Source: CAYNHT01 sp964397485 (lineage in GTDB: Bacteria > Bacillota_I > Bacilli_A > RF39 > UBA660). From it: a stretch of DNA of 64,000 bases. The stretch lies in the NCBI GenBank assembly GCA_964397485.1, contig CAYNHT010000001.1:310001-374000 (forward strand), read 5' to 3'. Position numbers and translations under genes: made by a program. This document shows positions 34,484 to 43,149 of this stretch, piece after piece. Under the pieces are notes generated by a model, which was not told the origin of the DNA, did not search any database, and saw only the letters and a list, made by a program, of their open reading frames with translations. The first letter of the stretch is position 1, and each line of letters starts with the position of its first letter.

Positions 34484-35476
34484 TTAAAACCATACTCCAT
34501 AAATGATTGCCATCATCGCTCCTATTAAACCAATTATCCAAAATAATTTAACAATATCTCTTTCATTCCAACCCATTTTTTCAAAACTATGATGGATTGG
34601 TGTCATTGGGAAAATTCTTTTTTTAGTAAATTTATAGTATATTCTTTGTATAACGCAACTCATTGTTTCGATTACAAAAACAATGCAAATTATTATTAAT
34701 AATAACTCATGTCTAGTAACAATAGCTATTGCTCCTATTACTCCTCCGATTGCTAAAGAACCAGTATCACCCATAAATACTTTAGCAGGACTTACATTAA
34801 ATATTAAGAATCCTAAAATAGATCCTATCATTGTAAAACAAAATAATGCAACTTCTTCATATCCATCTAGCCACCCAGTTCCCCAACTAATAATTCCAAA
34901 TGCTAGTAGCGCTAAAACAGAAAGACCGCCTGCTAGACCATCTAATCCATCAGTAATATTAACAGCATTACTGCTTGCTACTAAAACAAACAAAATGAAT
35001 AACCCATATAACCAGCCAATATCTAATTTTATTCCTAATGTATGTACCCATAATAATGGCTCATTACCAGCAACCATAAATAGATAAAAGAATATTACTG
35101 CAATAGCCAATTGTAATATCATTTTAGCGGCTTCACTTAAACCTTTATTATTCTTACGTTTAATTATAAGATAATCATCTATAAATCCTATTAATCCATA
35201 ACTTATAAACGTGAATAACACAATAACAATTGTATAATTTAAATTTATTTTTTTAGTAAGAAATAAGACTAGAAATATAAGGAGGGTTGGAATTATAAAA
35301 ATAAGTCCCCCCATTGTTGGTGTTCCTTGTTTGGTTCTATGAGTATCTTCTAAGTATATACTTAATCGTTGGTTAGCCTTCATTTTTCTTAAAATCGGGA
35401 TTAGTATTAGTGCCATTATAATTGATATTATAAATCCTAGCATCATAACCAAAACTGACTTAGTTAAAATTAACAT
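34484..35476 (-). CDS. mraY: Phospho-N-acetylmuramoyl-pentapeptide transferase
   Basis: The 330-residue integral membrane enzyme makes lipid I from UDP-MurNAc-pentapeptide and undecaprenyl phosphate. Signatures: GTPTMGGLIF (about 53), FIDDYLIIKRKNNKGLS (about 100), ITDGLDGLAGG (about 172), MGDTGSLAIGG (about 240) and PIHHSFEKMGW (about 295), carrying the catalytic aspartates and the His cluster. It has about ten membrane helices. GGGGTGG precedes ATG 35476. Co-transcribed with the flanking PBP and ftsW genes. Confidence 0.95.
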   Translation of the reverse strand: MLILTKSVLVMMLGFIISIIMALILIPILRKMKANQRLSIYLEDTHRTKQGTPTMGGLIFIIPTLLIFLVLFLTKKINLNYTIVIVLFTFISYGLIGFIDDYLIIKRKNNKGLSEAAKMILQLAIAVIFFYLFMVAGNEPLLWVHTLGIKLDIGWLYGLFILFVLVASSNAVNITDGLDGLAGGLSVLALLAFGIISWGTGWLDGYEEVALFCFTMIGSILGFLIFNVSPAKVFMGDTGSLAIGGVIGAIAIVTRHELLLIIICIVFVIETMSCVIQRIYYKFTKKRIFPMTPIHHSFEKMGWNERDIVKLFWIIGLIGAMMAIIYGVWF

Positions 35477-35489
35477 ATATCCACCCCTA

Positions 35490-37394
35490 TTACTTTAATA
35501 ACAATCTAACTACTTCACCTTCATAGATTCGCTCACCACTACTTGGTGATTGATATTCTATTACTTCACCACTTCCTGTAAACTCTACTTTGAATTTTTT
35601 TAACATAGGCATAGCATCATCAACGCTCATGCCAACTACATTTGGAACATCTGCATATTTACGATCTAAATAATTGTATTCTTTTTCCATGCCACCTTCT
35701 CTTTTTTCGATATTAAGTGCTTCAATTGCATCTAACATTACACTTCTTGCAATCGGAGCCGCAATTGTTCCACCATATTGTGTTACCCCTTTAGCATTAT
35801 CAATTGCAATGTAAACTACCACTTCAGGATTATCAGCTGGTAGAAAACCTATAAATGATACTATATAATTTCCAACCATATATCTACCATCTTTAACTTT
35901 TTGAGCAGTACCGGTTTTACCACCTACTCGATATCCATCAATATAGGCTGGTCTTCCGGTACCGTTTGACACAACACTTTCTAATGCATTTCGCACTTGT
36001 TCACTTGTATCAGAACTAATAACTTTTCTTACAACCTGTTTTTTGTTTTCTTTTATTACACTATTGGTTTCTGGTTCGTTTAAACTTTTTACTATATAAG
36101 GCTTATATAAATAACCACCATTAATAGCAGCACTAACAGCTGTGATTTGTTGTATAGGTGTAACACTGACTCCTTGACCAAATGCAGTGGTTGCGAGTTC
36201 TACTGGGCCCACATTATCTAGATTAAATAATATCCCACTACCTTCACCATTTAAATCAACACCTGTTTTTTTACCAAACCCAAAATTATGAATATAATCA
36301 AATAAAGTTTCTTTGCCTATTTTTTGACCCAAAGCTACAAACCCAGGGTTACAGGAATTTTCAACAACTTGCATAAATGTTTGATGTCCATGTCCTCCTG
36401 CTTTCCAACATTTAATACGAGCATTTTCAACTTGAACACTACCAGAATCATAAAATGTATCATTTTGTAAATCTACTAATTTTTCTTCTAAGGCAGTAGC
36501 TAAAGTAATTATTTTAAATGTTGAACCTGGTTCATATGTAGCCCATATTGGTAAATTACGATTTATTTCTTCAACTGTATAATCTTGGTAATTACTAGGA
36601 GAAAAGTTTGGTCTTGATGATAAAGCTAATATTTCACCTGTATTAGGATCCATTACAATCCCTAGAGCTTGATCAGGATTGTATTTAGCAATAGCATTAT
36701 TTAACTCACGTTCTAATGCCATTTGAATCTTATGGTTAACGGTTAAAGTCATGTTAATACCGTCTTGTGGTTCTTCATATATTTCGGTTAGCTGTAATCG
36801 ATTTCCTTTAGCATCACTAAAATATTTTATTGCCCCATAACTACCAGTTAGATAATTATCATACATTAATTCTAAACCACTTAATCCTTGGTTATCTATT
36901 CCAACAAATCCCAAAGTATGTGATAAATATGTATCATATGGATAATTACGTTTAGATTCTTTTACTAAATATACACCAGCTAATTTAAGAGAATCTATTT
37001 TATCAGCTATTTCATATGTTAATCGTCTACCTTCTGGGTGAACTCTTTCTATTGATGTTCTTTTGCTTACATGACTATACATATCCTCATAACTAACACC
37101 TAATATTTCACTTAATTTTTTGGCAGTATCTTCCTTATTATCAATTTGATTGGGAATTAATACAAGTGAGGTTGTGGTTAAATTATCGGCTAGAAGAACT
37201 CCATTACGATCATATATTAATCCCCTATTAGCCTCAATTGGTAAATTACGACTCCATAACCCAGATGCATATTTATTTAACCTATGATAATCAATAACTT
37301 GGATATAAAATACTTTTCCAACTATTAATATAAATAAGAAAATAATAATCACTAATATAATTTTTATACGACTATGAATACCTTTAAAGAACAT
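35490..37394 (-). CDS. Class B penicillin-binding protein (FtsI/SpoVD type) with one PASTA domain
   Basis: This protein has about 634 residues from ATG 37394 (AGGTGAT upstream; the GTG at 37403 overlaps it). One N-terminal membrane anchor (about 10-28), a PBP dimerisation domain, then the transpeptidase: PGSTFK (catalytic Ser, about 295), SCN (about 350), GGKTGTAQK (about 495). A single C-terminal PASTA module (DVPNVVGMSVDDAMPMLKK...) ends the protein. It cross-links septal peptidoglycan with FtsW. It precedes mraY in the cluster. Confidence 0.88.
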   Translation of the reverse strand: MFFKGIHSRIKIILVIIIFLFILIVGKVFYIQVIDYHRLNKYASGLWSRNLPIEANRGLIYDRNGVLLADNLTTTSLVLIPNQIDNKEDTAKKLSEILGVSYEDMYSHVSKRTSIERVHPEGRRLTYEIADKIDSLKLAGVYLVKESKRNYPYDTYLSHTLGFVGIDNQGLSGLELMYDNYLTGSYGAIKYFSDAKGNRLQLTEIYEEPQDGINMTLTVNHKIQMALERELNNAIAKYNPDQALGIVMDPNTGEILALSSRPNFSPSNYQDYTVEEINRNLPIWATYEPGSTFKIITLATALEEKLVDLQNDTFYDSGSVQVENARIKCWKAGGHGHQTFMQVVENSCNPGFVALGQKIGKETLFDYIHNFGFGKKTGVDLNGEGSGILFNLDNVGPVELATTAFGQGVSVTPIQQITAVSAAINGGYLYKPYIVKSLNEPETNSVIKENKKQVVRKVISSDTSEQVRNALESVVSNGTGRPAYIDGYRVGGKTGTAQKVKDGRYMVGNYIVSFIGFLPADNPEVVVYIAIDNAKGVTQYGGTIAAPIARSVMLDAIEALNIEKREGGMEKEYNYLDRKYADVPNVVGMSVDDAMPMLKKFKVEFTGSGEVIEYQSPSSGERIYEGEVVRLLLK

Positions 37395-37434
37395 ATAAAT
37401 CACCTATTAATATATATGTACAAACCATAAAAAA

Positions 37435-37458
37435 AAGACAATTTTATTTAATTGTCTT
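37435..37458 (-). terminator. Terminator between the unknown 463-residue gene and the PBP gene
   Basis: AAGACAATT/AATTGTCTT stem followed by T8 on the minus strand. It splits the dcw cluster into separate transcription units. Confidence 0.7.
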
Positions 37459-37466
37459 CTTTTTTA

Positions 37467-38858
37467 TTATTTAACTACTTTAGTTGCACCAGTATAAATA
37501 TATCCTGACACATTTTTCTTAGTAGTCCATTTTTTAGCACTATTTTTTACAACATCTTTATATTCTGTTTTTGTTTCATTTTTATATTCTGTTTTATATT
37601 TAGTTGTGTAATAATTATCAATAATGTAATCTTTTTGTGCACTATTTAAATCACTACATTCATCAGTTTTCGTATAACCATGAAGAACATCAAATTCGAT
37701 TGCAAATCTAAGTGGTACAAATAAGATATATCCTTGTTTAGAATCATAATAACTAGTTAAACTTCCATTATCAAGTGACATATTAGTATAATATCTACTT
37801 AAATTAAATGTATAATCAAATTTATATCCATCAGATGTATTCCAGTCTCTTGCTACATAAACATTATTATAATTGGTTGTACCATTTACTCTTACACTTG
37901 AAATATGTGCACTATTTAAAGCAGACTTATTAAATGTCGTTGTGCTTGATGGCACAGTTGCACTATAAGCACTTGGTGTGTAATTATAATCATATATTTC
38001 ATTATTATTTTTTTGATATAAATAAGTACTTAAACTGAAATATCCAGTTCCTTCATAAACACCTTTTAACTTAACATTTGTTGCAGCACTACTCAACTTA
38101 AATCCATAATTATGAGTCTTACTAGATATAAGACTAGTGCTTGAGTTTTCAACAGCTGATTCACTTACATAACCTACTGAATAGAAATTCTTGGTTAATC
38201 TTGTTACCTCACGATAAACACACATCTTTTCTGAATATGCTACTGAATATGGAACTTTAACAGTTGTTTGAACAGCTTGTTTTTCAACTGTTTGAGTATA
38301 ATACTCATAATAAGTTACACCCTTAGTAGTAGTGTTATTATTGTTATTGTTCGTATTATTGGTTGGTGTAGTTGTTGTTGGTTTATTAACTACTGGTTTT
38401 TCTGTTTCTTCTTCTTTTTCACAAACAGCATTCTCACAATAGTTATAACATCCAACATGAGTCACTACATAATCACTTTTATCAGTACATTTTAAATTAA
38501 CTTTTAAATTGTATTCATCATCCATCTTTGTAACCTCAACATATGAATTATTAAGATCACATTGATTGTTTTGACTATCAACAAATGGCAAAACTAACTT
38601 TTTTTCTAGCATCTCTGATAAAGTCATATAAGTTCTATCACCAACGTTCTTTGGTAATCTTGCTTCTGTATAATAACTTTTAGCTGCTTGTTGCATTGTT
38701 TGCACGTTTTCATTAAAAATTCTTTGATAAAGTGGATCTAGTGTTTTTTTAACATCACCTTTCATTGGAAATAAGGTAATTAAAATAAACACAAACACTA
38801 TAACAAATAGACCTTGTAATACTACATCCTTGATTGAAAAATCTCTTCCTTCGTTCAT
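37467..38858 (-). CDS. Unknown membrane-anchored surface protein inside the dcw cluster
   Basis: The 463-residue protein has one N-terminal membrane segment (about 12-30), a region with four or more Cys (NNQCDLNN, NLKCTDKS, GCYNYCENAVCEKE; about residues 95-145) suggesting disulfides, a Thr/Asn-rich linker (TTTTPTNNTNNNNNN, about 158-175), and a beta-rich outer domain full of Tyr/Ser/Asn. No family recognised. The first half resembles pilin-like Cys-loop proteins of this genome. Terminators on both sides show it is its own unit, an insertion between the two PBP genes. Confidence 0.7.
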   Translation of the reverse strand: MNEGRDFSIKDVVLQGLFVIVFVFILITLFPMKGDVKKTLDPLYQRIFNENVQTMQQAAKSYYTEARLPKNVGDRTYMTLSEMLEKKLVLPFVDSQNNQCDLNNSYVEVTKMDDEYNLKVNLKCTDKSDYVVTHVGCYNYCENAVCEKEEETEKPVVNKPTTTTPTNNTNNNNNNTTTKGVTYYEYYTQTVEKQAVQTTVKVPYSVAYSEKMCVYREVTRLTKNFYSVGYVSESAVENSSTSLISSKTHNYGFKLSSAATNVKLKGVYEGTGYFSLSTYLYQKNNNEIYDYNYTPSAYSATVPSSTTTFNKSALNSAHISSVRVNGTTNYNNVYVARDWNTSDGYKFDYTFNLSRYYTNMSLDNGSLTSYYDSKQGYILFVPLRFAIEFDVLHGYTKTDECSDLNSAQKDYIIDNYYTTKYKTEYKNETKTEYKDVVKNSAKKWTTKKNVSGYIYTGATKVVK

Positions 38859-38879
38859 AAATTCTCCCCCTAAACTTAT

Positions 38880-39029
38880 TATACTATATTTTAATTTTAG
38901 TCAATTTGTTAATTTTTTTTACCATAATCAACTAAAATATAGTAATTTCTTTTCGTTGTTTTACATTATATGTGCAGTTTCTACAATGATTGTACCAAAA
39001 AAGTTAATATTTGTCAAAATATATTTTAA
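38880..39029. other. Upstream region of the 463-residue gene
   Basis: Short AT-rich intergenic stretch between the terminator at 39030 and the gene starting at 38858. A minus-strand promoter for that gene must lie here, but I see no convincing -35/-10 pair. Confidence 0.3.
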
Positions 39030-39054
39030 AAAGACTAGAAATTCTCTAGTCTTT
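39030..39054 (-). terminator. Terminator of the mraZ-rsmH-ftsL-PBP operon
   Basis: AAAGACTAGA/TCTAGTCTTT hairpin followed by T-rich sequence on the minus strand, at the end of the 735-residue PBP gene. Confidence 0.7.
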
Positions 39055-41261
39055 CATTGTGCTTGTTCTTGTTGATGATTTTTATCATCTAATTTAAATT
39101 TTTCTTCTAGTTTTATTAACAGTATATCTTCCTTAGTTAAAACAGTTCCCTTTGTTATACTTTGCTCAGTTACGTAACCATAACCATCTAATTCATATTT
39201 GATTCCTAATAAATTACATAAATTTATTATTTCACTGCGCGACCATCCTATAACCGATGGCATTTTTATATTATAATCGTTTGTTACAAGAAACACTTTG
39301 TCATATGACAAAACGGTATTATAACGATTTGGAAATTGCTTAATTACCCTTGTTCCTTCCCCAATAACTATCGGCACAATATTTTTTTCTTCTAAATCAG
39401 TTATCACCTGTTCAATGTTTTTATTAATGTAAGATGGTAACTCATATTTAATTATTGAACCTTCTTCTTCATTATCACCAAACATATTTAAATACTTCGC
39501 TACACTCTTCATTACCCCAGTAGTTGCTCTAGTTAAAGCTAAATTTTTTCCCCATGTTGGTTTTTTCATAGCAGCATAAATAATAATTTCCGGCTCATCT
39601 TTAGGGTACATTCCGGCAAATGAATAAATATAATCATTTGTCCCATTTAAATATCTCCCCGTTTTTGGATCATATATTTGTGATGTACCTGTTTTACCTA
39701 TAATATCAAAACCTTCTATTTTATATGAACCACCAGTAGTTCCAACATCATTACCATAAATAACATTATGCATTAAATCTTTCATTGTATTAACAGTTGA
39801 TGTCTTAATAACTTGTTCACTTTTTTGAATACCATGTTCAAATACAGTTTCATTAGTATTTGGGTCTATTATTTTTTCAACAATATAAGGTTTAACAATA
39901 CTACCATTGTTTGCTAGCATAGTTAATGCTTGCAATTGTTGGATAGCAGTTGTTGTTATACCTTGACCATAACCTGCAGCTACTACTTCAATTTCATAAT
40001 TGAATTTCAAACTACCAACTTGTTCCCTTGGTAATTCAATACCTGTTTTTTCACCAAATCCATATTTATTATAACATTCTCTTAAGTCATTTTTATTAAG
40101 TGCTGTTTGTAGTAAATTGGCAATTCCAACATTACTTGAAAATTCATATCCCTTATCATAAGTAATAGTTCCCCATCCTTTACCATTCCAATCACCTACT
40201 GTATGTCCACCTACACTAATTGTTCCTGATAAAAATGTATCACTACCTTTATAGGTTCCTTTTTCAATTGCACACATATATGCGTAAGTTTTCATTGTTG
40301 AACCAGGTTCATATACATACGATATTAAAGGATTTTCATAATTAGTTATATTTCTAATATTAGGATCAAATGAAGGAACAGAAGAAGTTCCTAATATAGC
40401 TCCCGTTTTAGCATCCATAACCGTTAGTTGCATCCATTCTGGATCAAACTCTTTAGCAGCATTTTTTAATTCACCTTCAATAAATCTTTGAATACTTGCA
40501 TCAAGCGTTAAATATATATCGTTACCGTTAACAGCATCTATCCTTGTTTCTTTAGTATCCGGTATTTTATAACCAAATCGATCACGTTGAAATATTAATT
40601 TACCATCTACGCCTTTTAATAAATCATTGTATTTAGATTCTATACCTAATTCTCCAACTATATCATAAATAGTTTCTTTTATTCCGTCAACTTCTTTAAT
40701 TTCTTCATACTGTTTAGCGTAACCTAAAATATATGATGCAAAATCACCATTGGGATAGTTCCTCTTATGATTTTCCATAAAAGCAATTCCTGGTAATCCT
40801 AAATCTTCAATTTCTTCTTTCTTTAATTCAGTTATACCTCGTCCTCCAGGACCTAATTCAACTTGATAACCTTTACCGTTAAGTAAATTAAGTAGGTATT
40901 CCTCTGTCATATTTAAAACAGGGGCTAAAGCTTTAGCCGTCATTTCTTTATCAACAACATGCAGTGGTCTTTTAGAACTACCCGTACGACTTGCATCTAA
41001 AAACGCTATTACTGTGTACGATGCAACGTTAAGAGCTAAAATATTTTTATCCCTATCATAAATATTACCTCTAGCTGCATACAATTTTTTTTCTACTGTA
41101 TTTCTTTGCTTAGCAAAAGCATCCATATTAATTCCATAAATATTAGGAAAAACTGATAAATAAGTTAACTGAGCAAATAAAAGCATAATAAAAACAAGAA
41201 ATACTTTAAACACTCTTTTTGGAAAATTCCATGGTTGATTTAAACTATTTCTTGTTTTCAT
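39054..41261 (-). CDS. Class B penicillin-binding protein with PASTA domains
   Basis: The 735-residue protein has one N-terminal membrane helix (about 16-36), a dimerisation domain (AARGNIYDRDKNILALNV onward) and a transpeptidase with PGSTMK (about 320), SSN (about 377) and GKTGTSQIYD (about 525). Two C-terminal PASTA-like modules (about 600-720) end it. It follows ftsL, where Bacillota carry the division PBP (pbpB/ftsI). With the second class B PBP at 35490 this gives the pbpB/spoVD-like pair known from Bacillus-type clusters. Confidence 0.88.
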   Translation of the reverse strand: MKTRNSLNQPWNFPKRVFKVFLVFIMLLFAQLTYLSVFPNIYGINMDAFAKQRNTVEKKLYAARGNIYDRDKNILALNVASYTVIAFLDASRTGSSKRPLHVVDKEMTAKALAPVLNMTEEYLLNLLNGKGYQVELGPGGRGITELKKEEIEDLGLPGIAFMENHKRNYPNGDFASYILGYAKQYEEIKEVDGIKETIYDIVGELGIESKYNDLLKGVDGKLIFQRDRFGYKIPDTKETRIDAVNGNDIYLTLDASIQRFIEGELKNAAKEFDPEWMQLTVMDAKTGAILGTSSVPSFDPNIRNITNYENPLISYVYEPGSTMKTYAYMCAIEKGTYKGSDTFLSGTISVGGHTVGDWNGKGWGTITYDKGYEFSSNVGIANLLQTALNKNDLRECYNKYGFGEKTGIELPREQVGSLKFNYEIEVVAAGYGQGITTTAIQQLQALTMLANNGSIVKPYIVEKIIDPNTNETVFEHGIQKSEQVIKTSTVNTMKDLMHNVIYGNDVGTTGGSYKIEGFDIIGKTGTSQIYDPKTGRYLNGTNDYIYSFAGMYPKDEPEIIIYAAMKKPTWGKNLALTRATTGVMKSVAKYLNMFGDNEEEGSIIKYELPSYINKNIEQVITDLEEKNIVPIVIGEGTRVIKQFPNRYNTVLSYDKVFLVTNDYNIKMPSVIGWSRSEIINLCNLLGIKYELDGYGYVTEQSITKGTVLTKEDILLIKLEEKFKLDDKNHQQEQAQ

Positions 41262-41274
41262 ACTAACACCTCAT

Positions 41275-41571
41275 TTATTTATCAATTACAATGATATTGT
41301 CATTATTATAAGCTAATCCCATATCTTTGACAATATCTTTAACTTTATCAAATGAAGTTAATTCATTGACCTTCATTGTTAAACTTTCGATTTTCTTTTC
41401 TTGGTTTGTAATTTCAAACTTTAATTTTTCAACACTCATATTTAAATGTCCAACACTAGCACCACAAAAAACCTTTAGAATTAATGTCAATGTTAAACTC
41501 ATAACAGCACTAAAATATAATAATTTTTCACCCTTTGATATTTTCATTCTTCTCGTCTTTTTCTTTGTCAT
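41275..41571 (-). CDS. ftsL: FtsL-like septum protein
   Basis: The 98-residue bitopic protein has a Lys/Arg-rich cytoplasmic start (KKKTRRMKISKGEK), one membrane helix (about 17-38) and a leucine-zipper-like coiled coil (LKFEITNQEKKIESLTMKVNEL). Identity rests on size, layout and position between rsmH and the PBP gene, as sequence conservation of FtsL is poor. Confidence 0.8.
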   Translation of the reverse strand: MTKKKTRRMKISKGEKLLYFSAVMSLTLTLILKVFCGASVGHLNMSVEKLKFEITNQEKKIESLTMKVNELTSFDKVKDIVKDMGLAYNNDNIIVIDK

Positions 41572-41582
41572 GTTTATCCCTC

Positions 41583-42503
41583 TTATTCTTTTATTCTTTC
41601 GATCACTCTTAACTTAGCACTCCTAGAGCGATTATTTTCTTCTAGTTCTTCTTCACTTGGATCAATTGAAGCAATTATTTTGAATTTAGGTTCATACTGT
41701 GACGGAATAACTGGTAAGTTTACAAGTGCTTTATCAATACTACTTATTTCTTTAAAAACTTGCTTACATATCCTATCTTCTAAAGAATGAAATGTTATAA
41801 CACAAATACGACCGTTAACTGCTATTAAATCTAAGGCTTGTCTAAGTGCACTTTCAAATACATCCAACTCTTTGTTAACTTCAATTCTAATAGCTTGAAA
41901 TACTTTTCTAGCTGGATGTTTTTCACGTTTATATTTTTCTGGAACTCCCCTTTTTATAATTTCCACTAGTTCCAACGTAGTCACAATTGATTTTTCTTCA
42001 CGAGATTTAACAATTTGATTAGCAATCCCACTTGCATATTTTTCCTCCCCATATTTATGAAAAATATTAACCAACTGTGCATACGAATAATTATTAACAA
42101 CTTCATATGCTGATAGCGAACTTGTTTGATCCATTCTCATGTCTAATCTAGCATCGTTATGGAAACTAAAGCCACGCTCTGTTTCATCTAACTGCGGACT
42201 AGAAACTCCTAAATCAAATAAGATACCATCTACTTTATCAATTTTTCTTTTTGCTAACTCCTCTTTTAGGTTTGAGAAGTTACTTTTTATAATTTCATAA
42301 TTGTTACCTATTTGCTTTAGTCTAGCATCACTAGAACTAATAGCATCAATGTCTTGGTCAAAGGCGAATAGAAAACCCCTTTTTATTCTTTTTAGTATTT
42401 CACTACTATGTCCGCCATATCCAAGTGTACAATCAACTACAATGTTGCTTTCTTCTAATTTTAAATATTCTAAGCACTCATTTAGTAAAACACTCTTATG
42501 CAT
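41583..42503 (-). CDS. rsmH: 16S rRNA m4C1402 methyltransferase
   Basis: The 306-residue RsmH (MraW) methylates N4 of C1402 in 16S rRNA. Motifs: VVDCTLGYGGHSSEIL (AdoMet site, about 23-38), GILFDLGVSSPQLDETERGFSFHNDARLDMRMD (about 93-125) and RVCVITFHSLEDR-like ICVITFHSLEDRI (about 235). Length is normal. It lies 9 nt from mraZ, as in most dcw clusters. Confidence 0.95.
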   Translation of the reverse strand: MHKSVLLNECLEYLKLEESNIVVDCTLGYGGHSSEILKRIKRGFLFAFDQDIDAISSSDARLKQIGNNYEIIKSNFSNLKEELAKRKIDKVDGILFDLGVSSPQLDETERGFSFHNDARLDMRMDQTSSLSAYEVVNNYSYAQLVNIFHKYGEEKYASGIANQIVKSREEKSIVTTLELVEIIKRGVPEKYKREKHPARKVFQAIRIEVNKELDVFESALRQALDLIAVNGRICVITFHSLEDRICKQVFKEISSIDKALVNLPVIPSQYEPKFKIIASIDPSEEELEENNRSRSAKLRVIERIKE

Positions 42504-42512
42504 ATTATCACC

Positions 42513-42947
42513 TCAAATATTTAAATTAGATGCAAATAAGTTATCTGCAATATCTGATAAACTATCTTCGTTATTAAGGATAAATTCTTCCCAACGATCT
42601 TTACTCCAAACTTCTAATCGTTCATTAACCCCAATGATGATACAATCTTTTTTTAAGTCTGCGTATTTAGATAATGGAAAAGGAATGTTGATTCTACCTT
42701 GTTTATCAAATTCACATTCGGTAGCACCCGACAAGAAGAATCGCATAAAATTACGAGCATCTTTCGTGTTGGGTAATTCTTTATATTTACCAATAATATT
42801 ATTCCACTCATTACGAGGATAGATGAATAAACAGTTATCTAACCCTCTTGTAATAATGAATTTTTCACCTAACTCATATCGTACTTTGGCTGGAATAGTT
42901 AATCTTCCTTTATCGTCGATACTATGATGATATTCACCCATGAACAT
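42513..42947 (-). CDS. mraZ: MraZ transcriptional regulator
   Basis: The 144-residue MraZ has two AbrB-like swapped-hairpin domains with the GEYHHSIDDKGRLTIPAKVR motif near the start and ATECEFDKQGRINIPFPL in the second half. I use ATG 42947, preceded by GTGGGGGTGATA; the longer frame to 42971 adds eight residues that do not fit the family. MraZ binds repeats upstream of its own operon; repeats of the GTGG type occur just upstream (TGGTACACAGTGGTAG-like stretch at about 42970-42990), so autoregulation is likely. Confidence 0.93.
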   Translation of the reverse strand: MFMGEYHHSIDDKGRLTIPAKVRYELGEKFIITRGLDNCLFIYPRNEWNNIIGKYKELPNTKDARNFMRFFLSGATECEFDKQGRINIPFPLSKYADLKKDCIIIGVNERLEVWSKDRWEEFILNNEDSLSDIADNLFASNLNI

Positions 42948-42959
42948 ATTATCACCCCC

Positions 42960-42995
42960 ACTATTACCCACTTTCTACCACTGTGTACCACTATT
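42960..42995 (-). promoter_or_regulatory. Probable MraZ-binding repeats
   Basis: On the minus strand three GTGG-containing units (GTGGTACAC, AGTGGTAGA, AGTGGGTAA) recur every 10 nt from about 42992 to 42963, just upstream of the mraZ start. GTGG/TGGG repeats with about 10-nt phasing are the known MraZ operator. Confidence 0.65.
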
Positions 42996-43060
42996 TTACC
43001 CTTTTTATAGAGCTTTGTAAATAGTTTTTGTAAAAAAAATAAAAAATTAGGCATAAAAAA

Positions 43061-43081
43061 ATGACAAATAAATTTTGTCAT
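43061..43081 (-). terminator. Terminator of the prepilin/propeller gene
   Basis: ATGACAAA/TTTGTCAT stem followed by T7 on the minus strand, about 27 nt beyond the original (pre-mutation) stop at 43108. Confidence 0.7.
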
Positions 43082-43107
43082 CTTATGTTACTGTGTGTCG
43101 AATCATA

Positions 43108-43149
43108 TTACTCTGCTTTAGTTAGTGAAATATCAAAATTAGAAAATTC
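43108..43149 (-). pseudogene. Cut-off C-terminal codons of the preceding prepilin/propeller gene
   Basis: In frame with the gene ending at 43150, these 42 nt encode EFSNFDISLTKAE plus stop, matching the C-terminal tail of the paralogues (EFNNYDISLTKAE, ELRNFDISLTRAQ). TAG is used as a true stop elsewhere (prsA), so this is a recent nonsense mutation, not a recoded codon, unless readthrough occurs. Confidence 0.75.

Noticed and set aside
42301..42822. 173-codon plus-strand open frame
   Set aside because: Antisense to rsmH and mraZ, both certain genes.
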